From assembly GCA_040901795.1 (NCBI GenBank), contig JBBDYH010000074.1:1-26183 (forward strand): DNA of 26,183 nucleotides. Reading direction: 5' to 3'. This document shows, piece by piece, positions 8,831 to 16,519 of the stretch. Source of the DNA: JBBDYH01 sp040901795 (lineage in GTDB: Bacteria; Planctomycetota; Planctomycetia; Pirellulales; JALHPA01). Position 1 is the first letter of the stretch, and every line of letters starts with the position of its first letter. Made by a program: the position numbers and the translations under genes. The notes under the pieces were generated by a model that did no database searches, was not told where the DNA came from, and saw only the letters and a list, made by a program, of their open reading frames with translations.

Positions 8831-9757
8831 TCAAAACTCGCGGGCGCCGGTGGATGGATTCTGCAGGAGCGGGCCGCGAAGCTCAACGTCGTCTTTTCGC
8901 GGCTGATCGGGCGGATCGGGTTGTGGGGGCGGCGGGACGCGATTATCTCGGGCGATGTCGCGTGCTTCTCCACGGCGTGGCGATGCCGCATCGTTCTTCG
9001 TCAGTGTACCGCCGTTGTCCGGATCTTGCGGCTCCGGCAGTTCTTCGGGCACTGCAGCACGCGAAGCGCCCCTCGGGCGGCGATCCTCTCTGAAGTAACC
9101 GGTCCGCTCGGCGCCGTCATCATCGGCCAAGGGCCGCAGGTTTCGCTCGATCTCGCGATGCGTCTCGTCGAGCTGGCGATCGTCCTGGGCATAGAGTGGG
9201 CGGTACTCCCAGCGGTTGGGGCCGGTTCGCAACAACTCGTGCCCTATCGGCTGGCGGACCGTCTGACGAATCGCGTACGCATCCGTGTCATAATCGAAGT
9301 CGTACCGCGGTGGCTCGACTGCGTAGGACCGCCGGTATGCGACAGTCGGAGGGCGTCGCACGACGATGTACCCACGCGGGCGAAGTCCCAAAATCCCCCG
9401 ACGGCCATACGGGTAAACGGCTGCTACGCCGGGGTCTCGCGAAAATGCTCGAGGGCCGGCCACCTGCGTGAGACGCAATTGGTCGACCGTCTCCAACTGC
9501 GCGCCGATGAGCGAAAGCCGTTGGGCCTCGCTGCGTTCCGTTCCCTCGGCGATGGCGTCAAAAGGGCCGTATGGGCGTTGCGGCTCCTGGGCCGAGGCCG
9601 CTGGACTAAGAACCGCTAACACAACCGGCACACAGTAACCCGAAGCGTGAGCGAGCAACCGGCAGATTCGGCCTCGCTTACGCGTCGGGTTACTATTGTT
9701 AGCGGTTCTAAGTGTAAAGGCTACCGTGAATGAGAAAGCAATTAGGGTTCGCCACAT
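8831..9757 (-). CDS. Secreted hypothetical protein with a repeat element in its signal peptide
   Basis: This 308-residue protein has no recognised domain. It begins MWRTLIAFSFTVAFTL, then has an Arg-rich insert (residues 17-50) that is entirely encoded by a palindromic repeat, and then SPAASAQEP with a plausible signal-peptidase site after ASA. The mature part is Tyr/Arg/Pro-rich (YPYGRRG, PPRYDFDYDTDAYAIR) and ends in a Pro- and Asp-rich tail, suggesting a disordered periplasmic protein. ATG at 9757 was chosen because GGAG lies 6 bases upstream; an in-frame upstream start at 9829 lacks this. It is divergent from the SDR gene. The reading frame across the insert is intact. Confidence 0.7.
   Translation of the reverse strand: MWRTLIAFSFTVAFTLRTANNSNPTRKRGRICRLLAHASGYCVPVVLAVLSPAASAQEPQRPYGPFDAIAEGTERSEAQRLSLIGAQLETVDQLRLTQVAGPRAFSRDPGVAAVYPYGRRGILGLRPRGYIVVRRPPTVAYRRSYAVEPPRYDFDYDTDAYAIRQTVRQPIGHELLRTGPNRWEYRPLYAQDDRQLDETHREIERNLRPLADDDGAERTGYFREDRRPRGASRAAVPEELPEPQDPDNGGTLTKNDAASPRRGEARDIARDNRVPPPPQPDPPDQPRKDDVELRGPLLQNPSTGAREF
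9609..9709. repeat. 101-bp palindromic element inside a coding region
   Basis: The outer arms AGAACCGCTAACA (9609-9621) and TGTTAGCGGTTCT (9697-9709) are perfect inverted repeats. The inner 22-nt arms (9634-9655 and 9673-9694) pair with about three mismatches. The left side has about 10 more bases between arms than the right. On the minus strand it encodes NNSNPTRKRGR and neighbours, a peptide that recurs in planctomycete predicted proteins (from memory). No transposase is encoded, so it is MITE- or REP-like. Confidence 0.85.
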
Positions 9758-9827
9758 AAGCCACTCCTTCGGCGAAAAAGACCACACGCCTGCCACATCA
9801 GGCAGCCTGGAACAGGCCGTCTGCGCC

Positions 9828-9854
9828 ATTCTACTCGCCTTGCCGTAAAGTCAA
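9828..9854 (-). promoter_or_regulatory. Possible promoter of the secreted-protein gene
   Basis: On the minus strand TTGACT (9849-9854) and TAGAAT (9828-9833) are each good sigma-70 boxes, but the spacer is only 15 bp. They lie about 70 bases before the start codon in the 232-bp divergent region. AAAGTCAAT occurs twice here on the plus strand (9847-9855, 9860-9868), which might be a binding site. Confidence 0.35.
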
Positions 9855-9989
9855 TCTGCAAAGTCAATGCCGCGGCATTGCTTGTCCGCACCCGCCGGGC
9901 TGACTACAAACTAGAGTAGGCCGGAGTTTGAAGGTCGATTGGCAAACCCAACGGCCTTGAAAGCCGTTGTACGTTTGAATGGAAGTGCT

Positions 9990-10757
9990 ATGAGCTATGC
10001 GGCGGACTTGAATGGCAAGACGGCGGTCGTGACCGGTTCGTCGAGCGGCATCGGGCGGGCCACTGCGCTGCGCTTGGCTGAAGCGGGAGCGCACGTGCTG
10101 GTCCACGCGCGGGCCAACCGCGAGGGCGCGGTGGAGGTGGACAACGCTATCCATGAGCGCGGCGTGCAGTCGACGGTTGTGTTGGCCGACCTCGCGCGCG
10201 TTGAGGAACAGGACCGCTTTGCCACCGACGCTTGGAACTGGCGCGGCGGAGTTGACATTCTCGTCAACAACGCGGGGGCCGATACGCTGACGGGAGAGGC
10301 GGCTCAGTGGACGTACGAGCAGAAATTGGAAGCGCTGTGGCAAGTCGACGTCGTCGCCAGCATCCGGCTCACCCGGCTCATTGGATGGCAGATGAAACAA
10401 CGCGGCAGGGGCGCGATTGTCAACATCGGCTGGGATCAGGTCGAGTACGGCATGGCGGGCGACAGTGGAGAGCTGTTTGCGGCGACCAAGGGAGCGGTGA
10501 TGGCATTTACGCGCAGCGCCGCACAATCCCTTGCGCCGCAGGTGCGCGTGAACTGTGTGGCTCCAGGTTGGATTAAAACGAGTTGGGGCGAACGCGCCAG
10601 CCAACCCTGGCAAGAGCGGGCGGTCGCCGAGTCACTGCTGGCGCGGTGGGGCACTCCGGATGACGTCGCCGCCGCAGTTGAGTTTCTCGTGGGGCCAGCA
10701 GCCGATTTCATCACCGGGCAGATATTGCCGGTCAACGGCGGCTGGAAACGGGCGTGA
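9990..10757 (+). CDS. SDR-fold oxidoreductase-like protein lacking the catalytic Ser and Tyr
   Basis: This 255-residue protein is a classical-size short-chain dehydrogenase/reductase. The cofactor motif TGSSSGIG is at residues 15-22, NNAG at 93-96, and the C-terminal loop reads NCVAPGWI. The catalytic tetrad is altered: the YxxxK motif is F163-AAT-K167, and the usual Ser pair before it reads GW (NIGWDQ). It may bind NAD(P)H without normal SDR chemistry. ATG at 9990 has GGAAG just upstream and begins like an SDR, whereas an upstream TTG at 9939 has neither. It is the first gene of the H4MPT-like operon, so a pterin-reduction or regulatory role is conceivable, but this is inference from position only. 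Confidence 0.85.
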   Translation: MSYAADLNGKTAVVTGSSSGIGRATALRLAEAGAHVLVHARANREGAVEVDNAIHERGVQSTVVLADLARVEEQDRFATDAWNWRGGVDILVNNAGADTLTGEAAQWTYEQKLEALWQVDVVASIRLTRLIGWQMKQRGRGAIVNIGWDQVEYGMAGDSGELFAATKGAVMAFTRSAAQSLAPQVRVNCVAPGWIKTSWGERASQPWQERAVAESLLARWGTPDDVAAAVEFLVGPAADFITGQILPVNGGWKRA

Positions 10758-10765
10758 GGGGGAAG

Positions 10766-12456
<1,691 letters not shown>

Positions 12457-13950
12457 ATGCAGCGGCCCCTTTCGTCCAACCGTGCGATGCGCTCGTTGCC
12501 TGTCATACGAGCGCCGTTCTGCGGCGCAGTCGAGGAACTGCGGGCGGCGCCTGACGTCGAGCGCGCATTCATAGCGCTGGCAGACCAGCCGCATTGCATT
12601 TTCTTTGATAGCGCACGGCAGCAACGCGAGCTCGGCCGATACTCATTTCTTGCCGCCGATCCCTACGATGTCGTGCAGCTAAGCAACCAGGAGGCAATTA
12701 CGGCGACGGCGGCCAAGCAGGCAAGTGTCTTTGCCCTGCTCGACGCACGCCTGGCGCCGTTCGCGACTGAAACCATTCCCGGCCTGCCGCCGTTTCAAGG
12801 TGGGATGGCGGGAGTGTTCAGCTACGATCTCAACCGCACCGTTGAGCGGATACCCGCCGCGCGCTTCGACGAATTTTCGGTCCCTGCTCTGGCGGTTGGC
12901 TTGTACGATGTTGTGCTGGCGATCGACCATGTCGAGCAGAAAGCCTGGATCGTGTCGCAGGGCTGGCCCGAGCGCGATCTCGCGCGACGGCGACAACGGG
13001 CAGAGGACCGGTTGAAGCAGTTCAAGGATTGGAGCAGGGTTCAGGGTTCGGGGTTCAGAATTCAGGGAACTGATGCGTGCGCGCTCGCAGTATCGAGCGC
13101 ATCGCTTGCGCCTCAGTTTCCAGTGCTCTCGGGTACGGAGCTGACGAGCAATTTCTCTTGTCCCGAATACTTGAAGACCGTCGAAGACGCGATTGAATAC
13201 ATCCGGGCGGGGGACATCTTCCAGGTCAACCTGGCGCAGCGATTGCTTCATCCGGCGCGCGACGACTCGCCGTCGCTCTATCTGCGGATGCGGCGGCGGA
13301 ACCCGGCGCCTTTTGCGGCGTACTTTGATTTAGGGGAATTTCAGATCGTCAGTGCTTCGCCGGAACGGTTTCTAAACGCGGTGAACCACCACGTTGAAGC
13401 GCGGCCCATCAAAGGAACGCGCCGTCGCTGTTCCTCACCCGAGGCCGATTTATTTGCCGGCGATGAGCTATTGCAAAGCGAAAAGGACCGCGCGGAAAAC
13501 GTGATGATCGTCGATCTGTTGCGGAATGACCTGTCGCGCGTTTGTACGCCCGAGAGTGTGCGCGTGAGCGAGCTTTGCCGCCTGGAGAGTTATGAGTTCG
13601 TGCAACATCTGGTGTCCGTGGTGCGCGGCGAGTTGCGGCCCGAGTGCGGGCCGTTCGCTCTGCTCGCAGCCTCGTTTCCGGGCGGCTCGATCACCGGCGC
13701 CCCTAAGGTGCGGGCGATGGAGATTATTGCCGAGCTGGAGCCGACGGCACGCGGAGCGTACTGTGGGTGCCTCGGTTATATCGGCTTCGACGGCGCCATG
13801 GACACGAACATCCTCATTCGCACGATTACGGCCGGTCGCGGCTGGTGGCAGTTGCCCGTGGGCGGGGGCATTGTGGCCCAGAGCGATCCTTTGCGAGAAT
13901 ATGAGGAGACTTGGCATAAGGCGGAAGGAATCTTACGTGCGCTGGAATGA
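12457..13950 (+). CDS. pabB: Aminodeoxychorismate synthase component I (4-aminobenzoate synthesis)
   Basis: This 497-residue member of the chorismate-binding family aminates chorismate with ammonia from its glutaminase partner. The N-terminal domain (about 1-190) includes GRYSFLAADPYD; the chorismate-binding domain (about 230-497) contains DIFQVNLAQR, SASPERF, PIKGTRRR, ENVMIVDLLRNDLSRV, FPGGSITGAPKVRAMEII and GYIGFDGAMDTNILIRT. The Lys in PIKGT (residue 319) marks PabB; anthranilate synthase TrpE has Ala there. The linker (about 194-206) contains an in-frame GGTTCAG repeat that reads VQGSGFRIQG. The gene starts directly after the preceding stop and overlaps pabA by ATGA. In this operon it probably feeds H4MPT rather than only folate synthesis. 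No pabC (lyase) gene is in the window. Confidence 0.93.
   Translation: MQRPLSSNRAMRSLPVIRAPFCGAVEELRAAPDVERAFIALADQPHCIFFDSARQQRELGRYSFLAADPYDVVQLSNQEAITATAAKQASVFALLDARLAPFATETIPGLPPFQGGMAGVFSYDLNRTVERIPAARFDEFSVPALAVGLYDVVLAIDHVEQKAWIVSQGWPERDLARRRQRAEDRLKQFKDWSRVQGSGFRIQGTDACALAVSSASLAPQFPVLSGTELTSNFSCPEYLKTVEDAIEYIRAGDIFQVNLAQRLLHPARDDSPSLYLRMRRRNPAPFAAYFDLGEFQIVSASPERFLNAVNHHVEARPIKGTRRRCSSPEADLFAGDELLQSEKDRAENVMIVDLLRNDLSRVCTPESVRVSELCRLESYEFVQHLVSVVRGELRPECGPFALLAASFPGGSITGAPKVRAMEIIAELEPTARGAYCGCLGYIGFDGAMDTNILIRTITAGRGWWQLPVGGGIVAQSDPLREYEETWHKAEGILRALE
13038..13067 (+). repeat. GGTTCAG heptamer repeat inside pabB
   Basis: Four consecutive units, GGTTCAG, GGTTCGG, GGTTCAG and AATTCAG, lie in the linker between the two PabB domains. 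Three units equal seven codons, and the plus-strand reading has no stop in any frame. Gain or loss of one unit would shift the frame. Confidence 0.85.
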
Positions 13951-14606
13951 TCCTGCTCATCGACAACTACGACAGCTTTGTCTTCAACCTGGCGCGATAC
14001 ATTGAGCGGCTTGGTCAGCGAACCCTGGTCATCCGCAACGATGCGATTGACGCCGCCAGCGTGCGTAAGCTCAAGCCTGCGGCCCTGATCCTCTCGCCCG
14101 GGCCGTGTACGCCGACGGAAGCCGGCGGCTCGTTGGAGATCGTTCGGCAATTGCACCGCGACGTGCCGATCCTCGGTGTCTGTCTTGGCCATCAAACGAT
14201 CGGCCAGGCGTTCGGCGCGTCGGTGGTCCGCGCCGCGGAGCCGGTCCACGGGCGGTCGTCCTTAGTCCACCACTCGGGCAGCGGTTTGTTTGCAGGCCTG
14301 GCAAATCCGACGACGGGATGCCGCTATCATTCCTTGATTCTTGAACGGCAAACTTTGCCGGGCGAGCTCACCGTTAGTGCCGCGCTCGACGACGGCGCCA
14401 TCATGGCGATCGAGCATCGCGACTTCCCGGTCTTCGGCGTGCAATTCCACCCCGAGTCGGTGCTCACCAGCGGCGGTCACCTGTTGCTGGCCAATTTTCT
14501 GAAATTGGCGGGCTGTGAAGTGCCGACGCACGTTGACGCCTTGCAAACGGAAATGCCGCCCCAGCAAGCTTCGTACTCGCCGCCGCTGATTCCGGTCACG
14601 TTTTAG
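13947..14606 (+). CDS. pabA: Glutamine amidotransferase, aminodeoxychorismate synthase component II
   Basis: This 219-residue class I glutaminase supplies ammonia to PabB. The start MILLIDNYDSFVFNLARY, the oxyanion region LSPGPCTP, the nucleophile Cys79 in GVCLGHQ, and His168 and Glu170 in FHPES are all present, so it looks active. Its length includes about 20 residues of unconserved tail. The start overlaps the pabB stop as ATGA, which indicates translational coupling. PabA and TrpG are not separable by sequence in many bacteria, and the choice of pabA rests on the PIKGT partner and the surrounding genes. Confidence 0.92.
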   Translation: MILLIDNYDSFVFNLARYIERLGQRTLVIRNDAIDAASVRKLKPAALILSPGPCTPTEAGGSLEIVRQLHRDVPILGVCLGHQTIGQAFGASVVRAAEPVHGRSSLVHHSGSGLFAGLANPTTGCRYHSLILERQTLPGELTVSAALDDGAIMAIEHRDFPVFGVQFHPESVLTSGGHLLLANFLKLAGCEVPTHVDALQTEMPPQQASYSPPLIPVTF

Positions 14607-14610
14607 AGCC

Positions 14611-15180
14611 ATGATCCTCGAAGGCATCGTCACCACGCGCAATCCCGACCGCTCGGTGAACATCTCGCCGATGGGGCCGCGCGTCGACGCGGCGATGGAG
14701 CAGTTGCTGCTGCGGCCGTATCAAACCTCGACGACGTATCAGAATCTGAAGCGGACCGGTGAAGGCGTGTTGCACGTGACCGATGACGTGCTGCTGTTGG
14801 CACAAGCCGCCGTTGGCCAACCGGATCCCCCGCCGACGATGCGGGACGCGCGGGCGGTCGATGGCGCAATCCTCGCGGATGCTTGTCGCTGGTACGCCTT
14901 TCGGGTCGAGTCGCTCGACGATCGGCAGGAGCGGACGGAAATCATCGCTCGTGTCATCGAGCAGGGCACGATCCGCGAGTTTTTTGGCTTCAATCGCGGC
15001 AAGCACGCGGTTGTCGAGGCGGCGATCCTGGCCACGCGAACCGCGTTTCTGACGGCCGACGAGATCCAGCGCGAGTTCGAGCGGCTGGCCGTGCTGGTGG
15101 AGAAGACCGGCGGTCCGCGCGAATCGGAGGCCTTTGAGTTTTTGAAGCAGTACGTCGAGGGTAAGGGGTGTAGAGGGTAG
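14611..15180 (+). CDS. DUF447 family protein
   Basis: This 189-residue protein opens MILEGIVTTRNPDRSVNISP, followed by LLRPYQTSTTYQNLKRTGEGVLHVTDD, a split-barrel flavin-reductase-like layout typical of DUF447. The family is shared by methanogens and H4MPT-dependent bacteria, and its biochemical role is not known to me. It begins 4 bases after the pabA stop, so it belongs to the same transcript. Its last residues (EGKGCRG) and stop TAG are encoded by a 7-bp repeat, so the native C-terminus may have been replaced. A flavin-dependent step in pterin reduction is one possible job, but this is speculation from fold and location. Confidence 0.85.
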   Translation: MILEGIVTTRNPDRSVNISPMGPRVDAAMEQLLLRPYQTSTTYQNLKRTGEGVLHVTDDVLLLAQAAVGQPDPPPTMRDARAVDGAILADACRWYAFRVESLDDRQERTEIIARVIEQGTIREFFGFNRGKHAVVEAAILATRTAFLTADEIQREFERLAVLVEKTGGPRESEAFEFLKQYVEGKGCRG

Positions 15181-15201
15181 GGCATAGAGCGTAGGGGATA
15201 G
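15160..15201 (+). repeat. TAG-containing heptamer repeat at the end of the DUF447 gene
   Basis: TAG occurs at 15171, 15178, 15185, 15192 and 15199, exactly every 7 bases, in units such as AGGGTAG, GGCATAG, AGCGTAG and GGGATAG. The TAG at 15178 is the stop of the DUF447 gene. The tract puts stops in all three frames and ends 8 bases before the next start codon. Confidence 0.85.
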
Positions 15202-15209
15202 AAAAACCG

Positions 15210-16262
15210 ATGTCGCCGCAATCCATCCGCTCGGTCGTCGTCACCGCACCCAGCCGGCTGCACTTCGGCATGTTCTCATTCGGGCAGGCAAGTGTGCGAC
15301 AGTATGGCGGCGTCGGGGCGATGATCGAATCACCCGGCGTGCGCGTTTCGTTTCGTCCCGCGGAGCACTTCGCCATCGCCGGTTTACATGCCGAACGCGC
15401 AGGGCGGTTTGCCGAACAGATCGTCGCCGGGCTGCGCCAAAACGGCGGATTGTCGAGCAACGAAGGTGAGTTATCAGGGGTGCTTGAGATTCAACATGCA
15501 CCTCGGGAACACATTGGTCTCGGTCTGGGCACGCAGTTGGGCTTGTCAATCGCGGCGGCGATTTGCGCGGCTTGCGGACTGCCGCGAGCGCCCGCCGCTG
15601 AGTTGGCCCGCCTTGCGGGCCGCGGGAAGCGCTCGGCGATCGGTACTCACGGCTTCGATCGGGGCGGACTTTTGGTCGAGGCGGGAAAGCGCACGGCCGA
15701 CGAAATTTCACCGCTCTTGGCGCGCCTTGATTTGCCCGCAGCGTGGCGATTTCTGTTAATCATGCCCAGGCGAGAAACCGGTCTGGCGGGTACCGACGAG
15801 CAGCAGGCGTTCTTGCGGCTGCCGGCCGTACCGCTGTCCACAACCGACCGGCTATTGCGGGAGGCGATGCTGCATCTCTTGCCGGCCGCCGCCATGGGTG
15901 ACTTTCGCGAGTTCAGTGCGAGCCTGTACCGCTTCGGTCATTTGGCCGGGACGTGCTTCGCCAGGCAGCAGGGCGGCCCCTACGCCGACGAGCGCACCGC
16001 GGGGCTCGTCAGGCAGTTGCGGCAAATGGACATCGAGGGCGTTGGACAAACCTCGTGGGGGCCAACGGTGTTTGCCCTGTTTCAAAGCGAGGACGAGGCC
16101 CGCCGGCGGCTTCCGGAGGTGCAAGCCTGCCTGGCCGAAGTGAGTGCGGCCGGCGACGGAAACGAATACGAATGCATCGTCACCGCGCCGGCCAACCAAG
16201 GGGCGACGATAGCGTGTTCATCGCGGCCTTCAACTTGGGCGGCATCAGCCGGCACGCGCTAG
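15210..16262 (+). CDS. mptG: Beta-ribofuranosylaminobenzene 5'-phosphate (beta-RFAP) synthase
   Basis: This 350-residue GHMP-kinase-superfamily protein matches beta-RFAP synthase, which condenses 4-aminobenzoate (or 4-hydroxybenzoate in some enzymes) with PRPP, releasing CO2 and pyrophosphate, the first committed step to H4MPT. Visible motifs are APSRLHFGMFSFG near the start, the glycine-rich loop GLGLGTQLGLS at residues 103-113, GTHGFDRGGLLVEAG, and GVGQTSWGPTVFAL. It is the last gene of the run from the SDR. Its last codons (about 346-350) and the stop TAG (16260) lie within a palindromic repeat, so the native tail may be altered. The ATG has no strong ribosome site; the preceding repeat has GGGGATAG. 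Confidence 0.9.
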   Translation: MSPQSIRSVVVTAPSRLHFGMFSFGQASVRQYGGVGAMIESPGVRVSFRPAEHFAIAGLHAERAGRFAEQIVAGLRQNGGLSSNEGELSGVLEIQHAPREHIGLGLGTQLGLSIAAAICAACGLPRAPAAELARLAGRGKRSAIGTHGFDRGGLLVEAGKRTADEISPLLARLDLPAAWRFLLIMPRRETGLAGTDEQQAFLRLPAVPLSTTDRLLREAMLHLLPAAAMGDFREFSASLYRFGHLAGTCFARQQGGPYADERTAGLVRQLRQMDIEGVGQTSWGPTVFALFQSEDEARRRLPEVQACLAEVSAAGDGNEYECIVTAPANQGATIACSSRPSTWAASAGTR

Positions 16263-16306
16263 CGTCCGGTTCCTTGGAAAAACCGTGGGCTAGCGCCCTG
16301 CGGCTG
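16246..16306. repeat. Palindromic element overlapping the 3' end of the beta-RFAP synthase gene
   Basis: A 26-base left arm (16246-16271) and right arm (16281-16306) pair at 19 of 26 positions around a 9-base loop; both contain GCTAGCG/CGCTAGC. The TAG inside the left arm is the stop codon of the upstream gene. It lies between two convergent genes and could form a hairpin in either transcript. Confidence 0.75.
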
Positions 16307-16308
16307 GT

Positions 16309-16459
16309 TTAAAACCCTTCGAAGGCAAAGTTACCGCCTTGGGCGAAGTTGCTCCCCGCGCTGCTGTTGGCGCCTGCCCCACCCCGGACAAAGGCGCGGT
16401 TGCGGTACGTGCTTTCCGATTGAATTGAATCATTCCCATCGCCAAGGTCGCCGAAGAAG
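16309..16459 (-). pseudogene. C-terminal remnant of a third LEPR-XLL-type protein
   Basis: Read on the minus strand, this stretch encodes GDLGDGNDS, then ESTYRNRAFVRGGAG, then GSNFAQGGNFAFEGF and a TAA stop. That parallels the end of the 19084-20634 protein (ESTYRNQALVRGGEG, GSNFTAANFFFEDF). DNA identity is also evident, for example CGAAGTTGCTCCCC. No start or N-terminal part is present: upstream lies a hairpin and then the end of the 734-residue gene. It is best explained as the leftover 3' end of a duplicated paralogue. Confidence 0.75.
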
Positions 16460-16463
16460 ACGT

Positions 16464-16496
16464 GACAAAGCACGGAGGTTCTCTCCGTGCTTTGTC
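16464..16496 (-). terminator. Perfect hairpin after the 734-residue LEPR-XLL gene
   Basis: GACAAAGCACGGAG (16464-16477) and its exact reverse complement (16483-16496) form a 14-bp stem with a 5-base loop, 23 bases beyond the stop codon. There is no T-run after it, so it may be a repeat element or an RNA-stabilising hairpin instead of a classical terminator. Confidence 0.55.
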
Positions 16497-16519
16497 GCCG
16501 CGGCTATGGACCCAGCGGG

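Noticed and set aside
8921..9619. 232-codon plus-strand frame opposite the secreted-protein gene
   Set aside because: The minus-strand gene has a signal peptide and a ribosome site; the plus-strand frame has neither and is a GC-driven shadow.
9882..9910. Promoter TTGTCC-17-TACAAA for the SDR operon
   Set aside because: Spacing is right but the -35 box matches only three of six positions, so it is too weak to list.
12457..13950. Anthranilate synthase TrpE
   Set aside because: The PIKGT motif with Lys and the H4MPT neighbours favour PabB; TrpE has Ala at that position.
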